A stretch of DNA of 64,000 bases from Streptomyces toxytricini. GTDB lineage: Bacteria > Actinomycetota > Actinomycetes > Streptomycetales > Streptomycetaceae. A program made the translations under genes and the position numbers. A model generated the notes under the pieces. The model was given only the letters and a program-made list of their open reading frames with translations. It was not told the DNA's origin and ran no database searches. Position 1 is the first letter of the stretch, and every line of letters starts with the position of its first letter. This document shows, piece by piece, positions 24,679 through 32,975 of this stretch. The DNA lies in assembly GCF_014649915.1 (NCBI RefSeq), contig NZ_BMTY01000019.1, positions 95,893 to 159,892 on the forward strand, given 5' to 3'.

Positions 24679-26139
24679 GTGGCCGCGCCCCGCCCTCCCC
24701 GCTCCGCCGACTCCCCCTCCCGCCGCCCGTTCCTCGGCCTGCTCTCCCTGCCCGAGCGCCGCTACGTGGCGGACGCCCTGCGCACCGAGACCGTCGGCGG
24801 CGTCGTCCTCCTCGTGGCCGCGGTGGCCGCCCTGCTGTGGGCCAACATCCCCGCGGTCTCCGCGAGCTACGACACCGTCCGCGACCTGCACTTCGGCCCC
24901 GCCGCACTCGGCCTGGACCTGTCCCTCCAGCACTGGGCGGCCGACGGCCTCCTCGCGGTCTTCTTCTTCGTCGCCGGCATCGAGCTCAAACGCGAACTCG
25001 TCGCGGGCGACCTCCGCGACCCCAAGGCTGCCGCTCTCCCCGTGATCGCCGCACTCTGCGGCATGGCCGTACCCGCGCTGGTCTACACGGCCGTCAACAC
25101 GGCGGGCGGCGGCTCGCTCGGCGGATGGGCGGTCCCCACCGCCACCGACATCGCCTTCGCACTGGCCGTGCTCGCGGTCATCGGCACCTCGCTGCCGTCC
25201 GCCCTGCGCGCCTTCCTGCTCACCCTCGCCGTCGTCGACGACCTCTTCGCCATCCTGATCATCGCGGTCTTCTTCACCGGCGACATCCGGCTCCCTCAGC
25301 TCGCCGGCGCCCTCGCCGGGCTGGCCCTCATGTGGCTCCTGCTGCGCGCGGGCGTCCGCGGCTGGTACCTGTACGTCCCCCTGGCCACCGCCGTGTGGGC
25401 GCTCATGTACAACAGCGGCATCCACGCCACCATCGCCGGCGTCGCCATGGGGCTCATGCTCCGCTGCACCCGCAGGGAAGGGGAGGAGCACTCCCCCGGC
25501 GAGCACATCGAGCACCTGGTCCGCCCGCTGTCTGCCGGGGTCGCCGTCCCGCTGTTCGCCCTGTTCTCCGCCGGCGTCCCCCTCTCCGGCGGGGCCCTCG
25601 CCCAGGTCTTCGCCCGGCCGGAGCCCCTCGGCGTCGTCCTCGGCCTGGTCGCCGGCAAGACGGTCGGCGTCTTCGGCGGCACCTGGCTGGCCGCGCGCTT
25701 CACCCGGGCCGAGCTGAACGAGGACCTGGCCTGGCCGGACGTCCTGGCCGTGGCCGGGCTCTCGGGCATCGGGTTCACCGTCTCGCTGCTGATCGGCGAG
25801 CTCGCGTTCGCGGACGACCCCGGGCTGGCCGAGGAGGTGAAGGCCGCCGTCCTGGTCGGCTCCCTCGTCGCCGCCGTCCTCGCGGGCGTGCTGCTCAAGC
25901 TGCGCGACCGCAGGTACCGCACCCTCAGCGCCGCGGAAGAGCTCGACGAGGACCACGACGGGATCCCGGACGTGTACGAGGCCGGCAACCCGGAGTACCA
26001 CCTGCGCATGGCGCGGATCCACGAGGAGAAGGCCGCCGAGCACCGGCGCCTGGCCCGGGCCGCCGCGGACTCCCGCGCGCCCGGCGGCACCGCCGAAGGG
26101 GCGGCCGGGTCCAGCGCAGCGGGCGACCGTCCGGCATGA
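24679..26139 (+). CDS. nhaA: Na+/H+ antiporter NhaA with EF-hand-like tail
   Basis: A 486-residue antiporter exporting Na+ in exchange for H+. Family motifs include FFFVAGIELKREL, PTATDIAFALAVL and the ion-binding aspartate pair LAVVDDLFAILI. After the last span, the cytoplasmic tail carries LDEDHDGIPDVYE, which fits a Ca2+-binding EF-hand or thrombospondin-3 loop (DxDxDGxxDxxE), then a charged helix. GTG 24679 is preferred over GTG 24670 because GAGGTG precedes it at ribosome-binding distance; both give nearly the same protein. Confidence 0.93.
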   Translation: MAAPRPPRSADSPSRRPFLGLLSLPERRYVADALRTETVGGVVLLVAAVAALLWANIPAVSASYDTVRDLHFGPAALGLDLSLQHWAADGLLAVFFFVAGIELKRELVAGDLRDPKAAALPVIAALCGMAVPALVYTAVNTAGGGSLGGWAVPTATDIAFALAVLAVIGTSLPSALRAFLLTLAVVDDLFAILIIAVFFTGDIRLPQLAGALAGLALMWLLLRAGVRGWYLYVPLATAVWALMYNSGIHATIAGVAMGLMLRCTRREGEEHSPGEHIEHLVRPLSAGVAVPLFALFSAGVPLSGGALAQVFARPEPLGVVLGLVAGKTVGVFGGTWLAARFTRAELNEDLAWPDVLAVAGLSGIGFTVSLLIGELAFADDPGLAEEVKAAVLVGSLVAAVLAGVLLKLRDRRYRTLSAAEELDEDHDGIPDVYEAGNPEYHLRMARIHEEKAAEHRRLARAAADSRAPGGTAEGAAGSSAAGDRPA

Positions 26140-26202
26140 TCTGAACTGAACGCTTGTGTCCGACGGAGGACAGCCGCCGGCAGACGACAGAGGGAGAGAG
26201 CG

Positions 26203-26661
26203 ATGACCGCAGTGGACCAAGGGGCGCAAGGAGCCGAGCGCACACTCGGCCAGCTGGTCGCCTCGGCCACCGCCGAGATGTCCGCCCTGGTGCACGACGA
26301 GATCGCCCTCGCCAAGGCGGAGATCCGCCAGGACGTCAAGCGCGCGGGAATCGGCGGCGCCGCCATCTCGGTCGCAGGGGTGTTCGCCCTGTTCTCCCTG
26401 CCGGTGCTGAGCTTCGCCGCGGCGTACGGCATCCACAACCTGGGGCTCGGCCTCGCCTGGTCGTTCCTCATCGTCGGCGTGGCGTTCCTGCTGATCGCGG
26501 GCCTGCTCTCGCTGATCGCGGTGTCCAAGTTCAAGAAGGTCAAGCCGCCGGAGAAGTCCATCGCCTCCATGAAGGAGACCGCGGCGGTCGTCAGCACCGT
26601 CAAGCCGCATCCGCGGCCGTTGAGTGACCAGGCGGTGGGTGTGGCACGCTCGTCCTCATGA
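26203..26661 (+). CDS. Actinobacterial holin-X-like membrane protein
   Basis: A 152-residue protein. An amphipathic N-terminus (LVASATAEMSALVHDEIALAKAEI split over residues 15-40) is followed by two membrane spans, the pattern of the phage-holin superfamily III (holin-X) found in chromosomes of most actinobacteria. There are no phage genes nearby, so a lytic role is unlikely and the name is only a family label. ATG at 26203 has AGGGAGAG upstream. Its stop overlaps the next ATG (ATGA), so it is co-translated with the hydrolase. Confidence 0.8.
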   Translation: MTAVDQGAQGAERTLGQLVASATAEMSALVHDEIALAKAEIRQDVKRAGIGGAAISVAGVFALFSLPVLSFAAAYGIHNLGLGLAWSFLIVGVAFLLIAGLLSLIAVSKFKKVKPPEKSIASMKETAAVVSTVKPHPRPLSDQAVGVARSSS

Positions 26662-27614
26662 CAGCGAGCGCACCGGATCCCAGCACACCGCCGACCGCCG
26701 CGACGGCGGTGCGCCTCGACGGGCCGTGGACCCACCGGGACGTCGCCGCCAACGGCGCCCGGTTCCACGTCGCCGAGCTCGGTGACGGCCCGCTCGTCCT
26801 GCTCCTGCACGGCTTCCCCCAGTTCTGGTGGACCTGGCGGCACCAGCTGACCGCCCTCGCCGACGCCGGCTACCGCGCCGTCGCCATGGACCTGCGCGGC
26901 GTAGGCGGCAGCGACCGCACCCCGCGCGGCTACGACCCCGCGAACCTGGCCCTGGACGTCACCGGGGTGATCCGCTCCCTCGGCGAGCCGGACGCCGCGC
27001 TCGTCGGGCACGACCTCGGCGGCTACCTCGCCTGGACGGCCGCCGTGATGCGGCCCAAGCTGGTGCGCCGGCTGGCCGTCGTGTCGATGCCCCACCCGCG
27101 GCGCTGGCGGTCGGCGATGCTGTCCGACGTCGGCCAGACCCGGGCGAGTTCGCACATCTGGGGCTTCCAGCGCCCGTTCATCCCCGAGCGGCAGCTCGTC
27201 GCCGACGGCGGGGCGCTCGTCGGCCGGCTCATCCGGGACTGGTCCGGGCCGCGGCTCCGCGAGGACGGCGCGGAGGACGACCTCGCGGTCTACCGGCGGG
27301 CCATGTGCATCCCGTCGACCGCCCACTGCTCGATCGAGCCGTACCGCTGGATGATGCGCTCCATGGCCCGGCCGGACGGGCTCCAGTTCAACCGCCGCAT
27401 GAAGATGCCGGTACGGGTGCCGACGCTGCACATGCACGGCTCGCTCGACCCCGTGATGCGCACGCGCAGCGCCGCCGGATCCGGCGAGTTCGTCGAAGCC
27501 CCGTACCGCTGGCGGCTGTTCGACGGCCTCGGGCACTTCCCGCACGAGGAGGACCCGGCCGCCTTCTCGTCCGAGCTGATCGGCTGGCTGAAGGACCCCG
27601 AGCCCGACCGCTGA
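26658..27614 (+). CDS. alpha/beta hydrolase, epoxide-hydrolase-like
   Basis: A 318-residue hydrolase. Oxyanion motif LLHGFPQ, nucleophile Asp in VGHDLGG, and the catalytic His in DGLGHFPHEEDP are all seen. An Asp nucleophile with HGFP points to epoxide hydrolases or haloalkane dehalogenases rather than esterases. Substrate unknown. ATG at 26658 overlaps the holin-like gene. Confidence 0.83.
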   Translation: MTASAPDPSTPPTAATAVRLDGPWTHRDVAANGARFHVAELGDGPLVLLLHGFPQFWWTWRHQLTALADAGYRAVAMDLRGVGGSDRTPRGYDPANLALDVTGVIRSLGEPDAALVGHDLGGYLAWTAAVMRPKLVRRLAVVSMPHPRRWRSAMLSDVGQTRASSHIWGFQRPFIPERQLVADGGALVGRLIRDWSGPRLREDGAEDDLAVYRRAMCIPSTAHCSIEPYRWMMRSMARPDGLQFNRRMKMPVRVPTLHMHGSLDPVMRTRSAAGSGEFVEAPYRWRLFDGLGHFPHEEDPAAFSSELIGWLKDPEPDR

Positions 27615-27672
27615 CCGACCTGACGGATTGTCGGCCGAGCGGTCCTACAAGCCTTCAATTGCCGCGCGCATA

Positions 27673-27684
27673 GGCCAATTGGCC
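27673..27684. promoter_or_regulatory. 12-bp perfect palindrome
   Basis: GGCCAATTGGCC lies 48 bp upstream of a 58-codon gene at 27732. It may be an operator; the AATT centre is unusual for this genome. Confidence 0.4.
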
Positions 27685-27731
27685 GCCGCGGAAGGGGTTA
27701 CGGACGCGGGGGCACGGGCAGAGCTCGTTGT

Positions 27732-27908
27732 ATGGGCTGGACGCACGACCACGGTGACACCGCACGCGACCGCCGCCCGGCAGCGACGCCGGGCGCGTAC
27801 GGGAGGACGGGCCGCGAGGGCCACGACCCTCGGCTCGGGATCCCGCGCATCCTTCGCCGCCGGGCCCGCTGGGTCTCGGCCCGGCTGCGCCACCAGCGCA
27901 CGCCGTAG
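27732..27908 (+). CDS. small basic protein, 58 residues, unknown function
   Basis: A short frame starting MGWTHDHGDTARD and ending in an Arg-rich helix (PRILRRRARWVSARLRHQ). It is called because third-position GC is about 92 percent, typical of coding DNA here; its stop at 27908 is followed at once by a 10-bp terminator hairpin; and a palindrome lies upstream. No clear ribosome binding site precedes the ATG. Longer open frames on both strands cross this stretch but show no family features. Confidence 0.5.
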   Translation: MGWTHDHGDTARDRRPAATPGAYGRTGREGHDPRLGIPRILRRRARWVSARLRHQRTP

Positions 27909-27932
27909 CCGCCCGGGCCGCAGCCCGGGCGG
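27909..27932. terminator. terminator hairpin between convergent genes
   Basis: CCGCCCGGGC (27909-27918) and GCCCGGGCGG (27923-27932) with a CGCA loop. It starts directly after the small gene's stop and lies 44 nt beyond the marP stop on the other strand. Confidence 0.75.
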
Positions 27933-27975
27933 GGCCACGCGGGTCCCGCAGCCGCCTCGGGTCAGCCGCCCCCGG

Positions 27976-29187
27976 TCACAGGGCGCAGCCCTGGGTGTCG
28001 GCGCGGCGGTCGTTCGTCTTCCCGAGCCGGATGTCGTCGCGGACCTCGTCCGCCGTGAGCGCGTAGCCGGTGTTCGGGTCGTCGAGCGACTTGGCGAAGA
28101 CCACCCCGTACACCTTGCCGTCGGGCGTGAGCAGCGGGCCGCCCGAGTTGCCCTGGCGGACGGTCGCGTACAGCGAGTACACGTCGCGGCGGACGGTGCC
28201 GCGGTGGTAGATGTCCGGGCCGTTGGCGTTGATGCGGCCGCGGACGCGCGCGGAGCGGACGTCGTAGGCGCCGTTCTCCGGGAAGCCTGCGACGATCGCG
28301 TCGCTGCCGCTGACGGCGTCCTTCTCCGTGAACTCCAGCGGCGGCGCCTTCAGCTTGGGCACGTCCAGGACGGCGATGTCGCGCTCCCAGTCGTAGAGCA
28401 CGACCTTGCCGTCGTACAGCTTGCCCTCGCCGCCTACCTGAACGGTCGGCTCGCTGACGCCGCCCACGACGTGCGCGTTGGTCATGACCCGGCCCGGGGC
28501 GAAGACGAACCCGGTGCCCTCCAGCACCTTGCTGCAGCTGGGCGCCGTGCCGACGACCTTCACGATCGAGCGCTTGGCCGCCTCGGCGACGGGGCTCGTC
28601 GCGAGCGCCGGATCCGGTTCCCGCACCGCGGTGATCGGCTCGTTGGAGAACGGGCTGAAGACCTGTGGGAAGCCGTTGCGCGTGAGGGCGGAGGAGAAGT
28701 CCGAGAACCAGGTGTTCGCCTGCGCCGGGAGCACCCGCGACACGCCCAGCAGCACCTTGGAGTTGCGGACCTCCTTGCCCAGCGTGGGCAGTGAGGTCCC
28801 GGCGAGCGCCGAGCCGATCAGCCACGCCACGAGCAGCATGGCGACGACGTTGACGACGGCGCCGCCCGTCGCGTCGAGGGCGCGCGCCGGCGACCACGTG
28901 ATGTGGCGGCGCAGCCGGTTGCCCAGGTGGGTGGTGAAGGCCTGCCCGATGGAGGCGCAGATGATGACCACGACGACGGCGGCCACCACGACGGTGGTGG
29001 ACACCTGGGTGCCGTCGTCGGTCACCTGGTTCCAGACCAGGGGCAGCACCGACACGGCGATGAGACCGCCGCCGAGGAAGCCGATCACCGACAGGATGCC
29101 GACGACGAAGCCCTGGCGATAACCGACGATCGCGAACCACACGGCGGCGACCAGCAACAGGATGTCCAGCACGTTCACATGGGCCAC
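27976..29187 (-). CDS. marP: MarP-family membrane serine protease
   Basis: A 403-residue protein. The N-terminal ~130 residues form four membrane spans of the colicin V production type, followed by a chymotrypsin-like protease domain facing outward. Triad: His239 (TNAHVV), Asp270 (DIAVL) and Ser348 (GNSGGP). Cys218 and Cys401 match the disulfide pair of M. tuberculosis Rv3671c (MarP), which is needed for acid and oxidative-stress resistance. The start is GTG at 29187, 4 nt after the Nudix stop, so the two are an operon. Confidence 0.92.
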   Translation of the reverse strand: MAHVNVLDILLLVAAVWFAIVGYRQGFVVGILSVIGFLGGGLIAVSVLPLVWNQVTDDGTQVSTTVVVAAVVVVIICASIGQAFTTHLGNRLRRHITWSPARALDATGGAVVNVVAMLLVAWLIGSALAGTSLPTLGKEVRNSKVLLGVSRVLPAQANTWFSDFSSALTRNGFPQVFSPFSNEPITAVREPDPALATSPVAEAAKRSIVKVVGTAPSCSKVLEGTGFVFAPGRVMTNAHVVGGVSEPTVQVGGEGKLYDGKVVLYDWERDIAVLDVPKLKAPPLEFTEKDAVSGSDAIVAGFPENGAYDVRSARVRGRINANGPDIYHRGTVRRDVYSLYATVRQGNSGGPLLTPDGKVYGVVFAKSLDDPNTGYALTADEVRDDIRLGKTNDRRADTQGCAL

Positions 29188-29191
29188 CGTC

Positions 29192-29947
29192 TCATGCGCG
29201 CCAGTCGAGCGGGACCCGCCGCGAGCGGTCCCAGGGCCGCTCCCACCCAGCGAAGTGGAGCATGCGGTCGATCACCCCGGCGGTGAAGCCCCAGACCAGG
29301 GCGTCGTGCACGGTGAACGCCGGGCCCAGGTGGCCGCTGGGGTGCACGGCGGTGGCGCGGTGCGCGGGGTCCGTGAGATCGGCCACGGGCACCGTGAAGA
29401 CCCGGGCCGTCTCGGCGGGGTCGACGACGCCGACCGGGCTGGGCTCGCGCCACCAGCCGAGGACGGGCGTGACGACGAACTCGCTGACCGGGATGTAGAG
29501 GCGCGGCAGCACGCCGAAGAGCTGGACCCCGGCGGGGTCGAGCCCGGTCTCCTCCTCCGCCTCGCGCAGGGCGGCCCTCAGCGGGCCGGTGGTGTGCGGG
29601 TCGCCGTCCTCCGGGTCGAGGGCGCCGCCGGGGAACGAGGGCTGGCCCGGGTGCGAGCGCAGGCTGCCGGCGCGCTCCATCAGCAGCAGCTCCGGGCCGC
29701 GGGGGCCCTCCCCGAGGAGGATGAGGACGGCGGACTGGCGGCCGCGGCCGTCCTCGGGCGGCAGGAAGCGGCTGAGCTGGGTCGGGCGGACCGTGCGCAC
29801 GGCCTCGACGACGGGGTCGAGCCAGTCGGGCAGGCCGTCGGTGGTGACCACCGGGGCGGGCGGCAGGCCGCGAGGCCCGCCGCCCGGCCCGCCCGGTGGT
29901 GCGGCCGCCTGGGCCACGCTGCTGTCGTCCCGTGCTCCGCGCGTCAT
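29192..29947 (-). CDS. Nudix hydrolase, coenzyme A pyrophosphatase type
   Basis: A 251-residue Nudix enzyme. The CoA-specific motif LLMERAGSLRSHPGQPSFPG precedes the Nudix box (GGALDP... LREAEEETGL). Members split CoA and its derivatives into phosphopantetheine and adenosine 3',5'-bisphosphate. ATG at 29947 has AGGG upstream. The N-terminal 30 residues are Pro/Gly-rich linker. Directly upstream of marP. Confidence 0.88.
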   Translation of the reverse strand: MTRGARDDSSVAQAAAPPGGPGGGPRGLPPAPVVTTDGLPDWLDPVVEAVRTVRPTQLSRFLPPEDGRGRQSAVLILLGEGPRGPELLLMERAGSLRSHPGQPSFPGGALDPEDGDPHTTGPLRAALREAEEETGLDPAGVQLFGVLPRLYIPVSEFVVTPVLGWWREPSPVGVVDPAETARVFTVPVADLTDPAHRATAVHPSGHLGPAFTVHDALVWGFTAGVIDRMLHFAGWERPWDRSRRVPLDWRA

Positions 29948-29970
29948 GGGCAATCCCTGTTCCCTGCCGT

Positions 29971-29990
29971 CGTGCCGTGCCGTGCCGTGC
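29971..29990. repeat. CGTGC tandem repeat, four units
   Basis: Four perfect copies of CGTGC at 29971-29990, just upstream of the Nudix start, followed by looser GTGCC/GTGTC units to about 30020. A potential site of slippage in the 5' region. Confidence 0.7.
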
Positions 29991-30080
29991 TTGTGCCCTG
30001 CTGTGTCCCGCTGTGCCGTCTGCCGCGGCCGTCGCCGGCCCGCACCGGGGCAACGCCCCGCCGGTCCGGTTTCGTTCCTG

Positions 30081-30110
30081 CGCGGGCCCGCCGGGGGCGG
30101 CGGGCCCGCG
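30081..30110 (-). terminator. terminator after nth
   Basis: A perfect 12-bp stem (30081-30092 with 30099-30110) with a 6-nt loop, 7 nt past the nth stop codon. Confidence 0.75.
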
Positions 30111-30117
30111 GCCCTGC

Positions 30118-31095
30118 TCAGGACGCCGCCGCGCCGCTGTCCGCCGTGTCCGCCGTACCACCTGCCGCCTGGCGCTGCGCCGCGGCCTCCAGCGGCCGGG
30201 CCGGGCTGCCCGGGTAGTCCGGCGGCGGGCTCAGCCGCTGGCCCGGTTGTCCGCCCTTCTCGTACTTCAGGAGCTTCTTCGCCTTCTCCGGGTCCGTCTC
30301 GCCCTCCCCGTACGCGGGGCACAGGGGGGCGATCGGGCAGGCGCCGCAGGCCGGCTTGCGTGCGTGGCAGATGCGGCGGCCGTGGAAGATGATCCGGTGC
30401 GAGAGCATCGTCCACTCGCTCTTGGGAAAGATCGCGGCGATCTCCGCCTCGATCTTCTCCGGCTCCTTCTGCTCGGTCCACTTCCAGCGCCGGACCAGCC
30501 GCTGGAAGTGGGTGTCCACGGTCAGGCCCGGCACTCCGAACGCATTGCCGAGGACGACGTTGGCCGTCTTGCGGCCCACGCCCGGCAGGGTGACGAGGTC
30601 TTCCAGCCGTCCCGGGACCTCGCCGCCGAAGCGGTCGCGCAGGGCGGCGGACAGCCCCAGCAGGGACTTCGCCTTCATCCGGAAGAACCCGGTCGGCCGG
30701 ATGAGCTCCTCCAGCTCCTCGGGGACGGCCGCGGCCATGTCCTCGGGGGTCGGGTACGCCGCGAACAGCGCGGGGGTCGTCTGGTTGACCCTCAGGTCGG
30801 TCGTCTGGGCGGACAGGACCGTGGCGACGAGCAGTTCGAACGGGTTCCGGAAGTCGAGTTCCGGGTGGGCGTACGGGTAGACGTCGGCCAGCTCCCGGTT
30901 GATCCTGCGGGCCCTGCGGACCATGGCCAGGCGGGATTCCGTTTTCTTGGCCGAAGCTTTGCCCGGGGGCTTCGCGCGCGCCCTCGGCGGCTTCGAGGGC
31001 GCCTTTCGGGGGGCTTGTTCGCCCACAGCTGAATCGGGCGCGAGCGTCACTCCCGCGGACCCCTTGGCCTGTGCTCTCACCGGCTTATTGGACAC
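30118..31095 (-). CDS. nth: endonuclease III
   Basis: A 325-residue DNA glycosylase/AP lyase for oxidised pyrimidines. The helix-hairpin-helix LPGVGRKTANVVLG has the catalytic Lys, VDTHFQRL the catalytic Asp, and CHARKPACGACPIAPLC the C-x6-C-x2-C-x5-C ligands of the 4Fe-4S cluster. A basic N-terminal tail (~55 residues) and an Ala-rich C-terminal tail are actinobacterial additions. The start is GTG 31095 without a ribosome binding site; TAGGCT ends 6 nt upstream. Divergent from crp. Confidence 0.95.
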   Translation of the reverse strand: MSNKPVRAQAKGSAGVTLAPDSAVGEQAPRKAPSKPPRARAKPPGKASAKKTESRLAMVRRARRINRELADVYPYAHPELDFRNPFELLVATVLSAQTTDLRVNQTTPALFAAYPTPEDMAAAVPEELEELIRPTGFFRMKAKSLLGLSAALRDRFGGEVPGRLEDLVTLPGVGRKTANVVLGNAFGVPGLTVDTHFQRLVRRWKWTEQKEPEKIEAEIAAIFPKSEWTMLSHRIIFHGRRICHARKPACGACPIAPLCPAYGEGETDPEKAKKLLKYEKGGQPGQRLSPPPDYPGSPARPLEAAAQRQAAGGTADTADSGAAAS

Positions 31096-31101
31096 CCGGC
31101 C

Positions 31102-31107
31102 AGCCTA
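31102..31107 (-). promoter_or_regulatory. -10 hexamer TAGGCT for leaderless nth
   Basis: Minus-strand TAGGCT separated by 6 nt from GTG 31095; no ribosome binding site. Confidence 0.5.
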
Positions 31108-31196
31108 AGCCCGGCCGCGGACACCCGCCCGGACCTCTGGTAACACGACTCCGTTTGGGCGCCCGCCGCACAGCACACCCGTACGTCCGGCATCCT

Positions 31197-31212
31197 TGTG
31201 ATTGATCGCACT
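31197..31212. promoter_or_regulatory. Crp-like binding site upstream of crp
   Basis: TGTGATTGATCGCACT matches the CRP half-site arrangement TGTGA-N6-TCACA with two mismatches and lies 65 bp upstream of the crp start, in the nth-crp divergent gap. Suggests autoregulation. Confidence 0.45.
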
Positions 31213-31277
31213 GTTTGAGCCGTCCGGCAAAATGGGGAACACGGTCCCCTGAGCTGGTCGACATAGGAGAGAGACTC

Positions 31278-31952
31278 GTGGACGACGTTCTGCGGCGCGC
31301 CCCGCTCTTCGCGGCGCTCGATGACGAGCAGGCCGCGGAGCTCCGCGCCTCGATGAGCGAGGTGACTCTCGCGCGCGGTGACGCCCTGTTCCACGAGGGC
31401 GACCCCGGTGACCGGCTGTACGTGGTCACCGAGGGCAAGGTGAAGCTGCACCGCACCTCCCCCGACGGCCGCGAGAACATGCTGGCCGTCCTCGGCCCCG
31501 GCGAGCTGATCGGCGAGCTCTCGCTCTTCGACCCGGGCCCGCGCACCGCCACGGCGACCGCCCTGACCGAGGTCAAGCTCCTGGGCCTGGGCCACGGCGA
31601 CCTCCAGCCCTGGCTGAACGCCCGCCCCGAGGTCGCGACCGCGCTGCTGCGCGCGGTGGCCCGCCGCCTGCGCAAGACCAACGACCAGATGTCCGACCTG
31701 GTCTTCTCCGACGTCCCGGGCCGCGTCGCCCGCGCGCTCCTGGACCTGTCGCGCCGCTTCGGCGTGCAGTCCGAGGAGGGCATCCACGTCGTCCACGACC
31801 TGACGCAGGAAGAGCTGGCGCAGCTCGTCGGCGCCTCGCGGGAGACCGTGAACAAGGCCCTCGCCGACTTCGCGGGCCGCGGCTGGCTCCGCCTGGAGGC
31901 CCGTGCGGTGATCCTGCTGGACGTCGAGCGCCTGGCCAAGCGCTCGCGCTGA
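31278..31952 (+). CDS. crp: cAMP receptor protein Crp
   Basis: A 224-residue CRP/FNR regulator. The cyclic-nucleotide-binding domain has GELIGELSLFDPGPRTATA, the phosphate-binding cassette, and the C-terminal winged helix has LTQEELAQLVGASRETVNKA as the recognition helix. In S. coelicolor Crp controls spore germination, growth and many antibiotic clusters. GTG 31278 has a GGAGAGA ribosome binding site and gives the family length; the longer frame from 31215 is rejected. A strong terminator follows. Confidence 0.96.
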   Translation: MDDVLRRAPLFAALDDEQAAELRASMSEVTLARGDALFHEGDPGDRLYVVTEGKVKLHRTSPDGRENMLAVLGPGELIGELSLFDPGPRTATATALTEVKLLGLGHGDLQPWLNARPEVATALLRAVARRLRKTNDQMSDLVFSDVPGRVARALLDLSRRFGVQSEEGIHVVHDLTQEELAQLVGASRETVNKALADFAGRGWLRLEARAVILLDVERLAKRSR

Positions 31953-31986
31953 CCGGCCGCCGCCCGAGCGCGGCACAAGCAACGAG

Positions 31987-32023
31987 AGGGGCCCTGCCCG
32001 GGGCGGAACCGGGCAGGGCCCCT
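31987..32023 (+). terminator. terminator after crp
   Basis: A perfect 15-bp stem (31987-32001 with 32009-32023), loop 7 nt, 34 nt past the crp stop. Confidence 0.85.
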
Positions 32024-32093
32024 CCGCGCGTTCCCGGGCGCCCCACGGCCCCCGGGGGCCCCTCCCACCGCGGCGCGAGGCAGAGTAGGGGCC

Positions 32094-32894
32094 ATGGGTG
32101 TGCAGCGGGGCGTCGACGCGTACGGCTACTTCGAGCGGGAGGGCTCCCTCGGCCGGATCCGCGAGCCGTTCACGCCCGTGGTCGCCGCGGCGCGCCTGCG
32201 GATCCGGGACGCGTACGGGCCCCGGCTGCACAGCGCCTACCTGTACGGGTCCGTCCCGCGCGGCACGGCCCGGCCCGGCCGCTCCGACCTGGACCTGCTG
32301 CTCGCGCTGCACCACGAGCCCTCCGGCGACGACCGGGACACCGCCGAGGTGCTGGCCCGCACCCTCGACGAGGACTTCCCGCAGATCGACGGCGTGGGGC
32401 TGCTGCTGTACGGGCGGGACCGCCTGCTGAGCGAGCAGGAACGTTTCGACATGGGCTGGTTCCTCGCCTGCCTGTGCACCCCGCTGCTCGGCCCCGACCT
32501 GGCCGAGGACCTCCCCCGCTACCGCCCCGACGCCCGCCTCGCCCGCGGGACCAACGGCGACCTGGCCGACCTGCTGCCCGCCTGGCGGCAGCGGCTCGCC
32601 CGCGCGGACGGCCCCGACGAGCTGCGCCGGCTGGCCCGCGGCTGGTCCCGGCACCTCGTGCGCACCGGGTTCACGCTGGTGATGCCGCGCTGGGGCGGCT
32701 GGACGAGCGATCTCGGCGAGTCCGCGGAGGTCTTCGGCCGGTACTACCCCGAGCGGGCCGCCCAGATGCGGGCCGCCGCCGCGCTGGCCTTGGAGCCCGC
32801 GGCCGACCGGGCCGCCGTACGGGACCTGGTCGAGGACCTCGGCCCGTGGCTCGCGGCCGAGTACGCGGCCCGCATCGGCACCAAGGGCGCGTGA
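32094..32894 (+). CDS. nucleotidyltransferase-domain protein
   Basis: A 266-residue protein with the polymerase-beta-type motif YLYGSVPRGTARPGRSDLDL: Gly-Ser at 52-53 and the metal-binding aspartates at 65 and 67. The C-terminal ~150 residues are helical and might bind substrate. It could be an aminoglycoside-type adenylyltransferase or a housekeeping enzyme; no partner antitoxin-like gene is adjacent. No ribosome binding site; CAGAGT lies 7 nt before ATG 32094. Confidence 0.7.
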   Translation: MGVQRGVDAYGYFEREGSLGRIREPFTPVVAAARLRIRDAYGPRLHSAYLYGSVPRGTARPGRSDLDLLLALHHEPSGDDRDTAEVLARTLDEDFPQIDGVGLLLYGRDRLLSEQERFDMGWFLACLCTPLLGPDLAEDLPRYRPDARLARGTNGDLADLLPAWRQRLARADGPDELRRLARGWSRHLVRTGFTLVMPRWGGWTSDLGESAEVFGRYYPERAAQMRAAAALALEPAADRAAVRDLVEDLGPWLAAEYAARIGTKGA

Positions 32895-32975
32895 GGCGGC
32901 CGCCCCGGCTCAGGCCCGGCCCCGGGGCGGGCGCGGTCGGGCCCGGTTGCGCCCCGTGCCCGGTACGCCGGGCAA

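Noticed and set aside
26203..26661. Prophage holin
   Set aside because: No other phage genes nearby; the holin-X family is widespread in actinobacterial core genomes.
27628..28794. 388-codon plus-strand frame opposite marP
   Set aside because: Mostly a shadow of marP; only the separate 58-codon frame at 27732 has coding signs.
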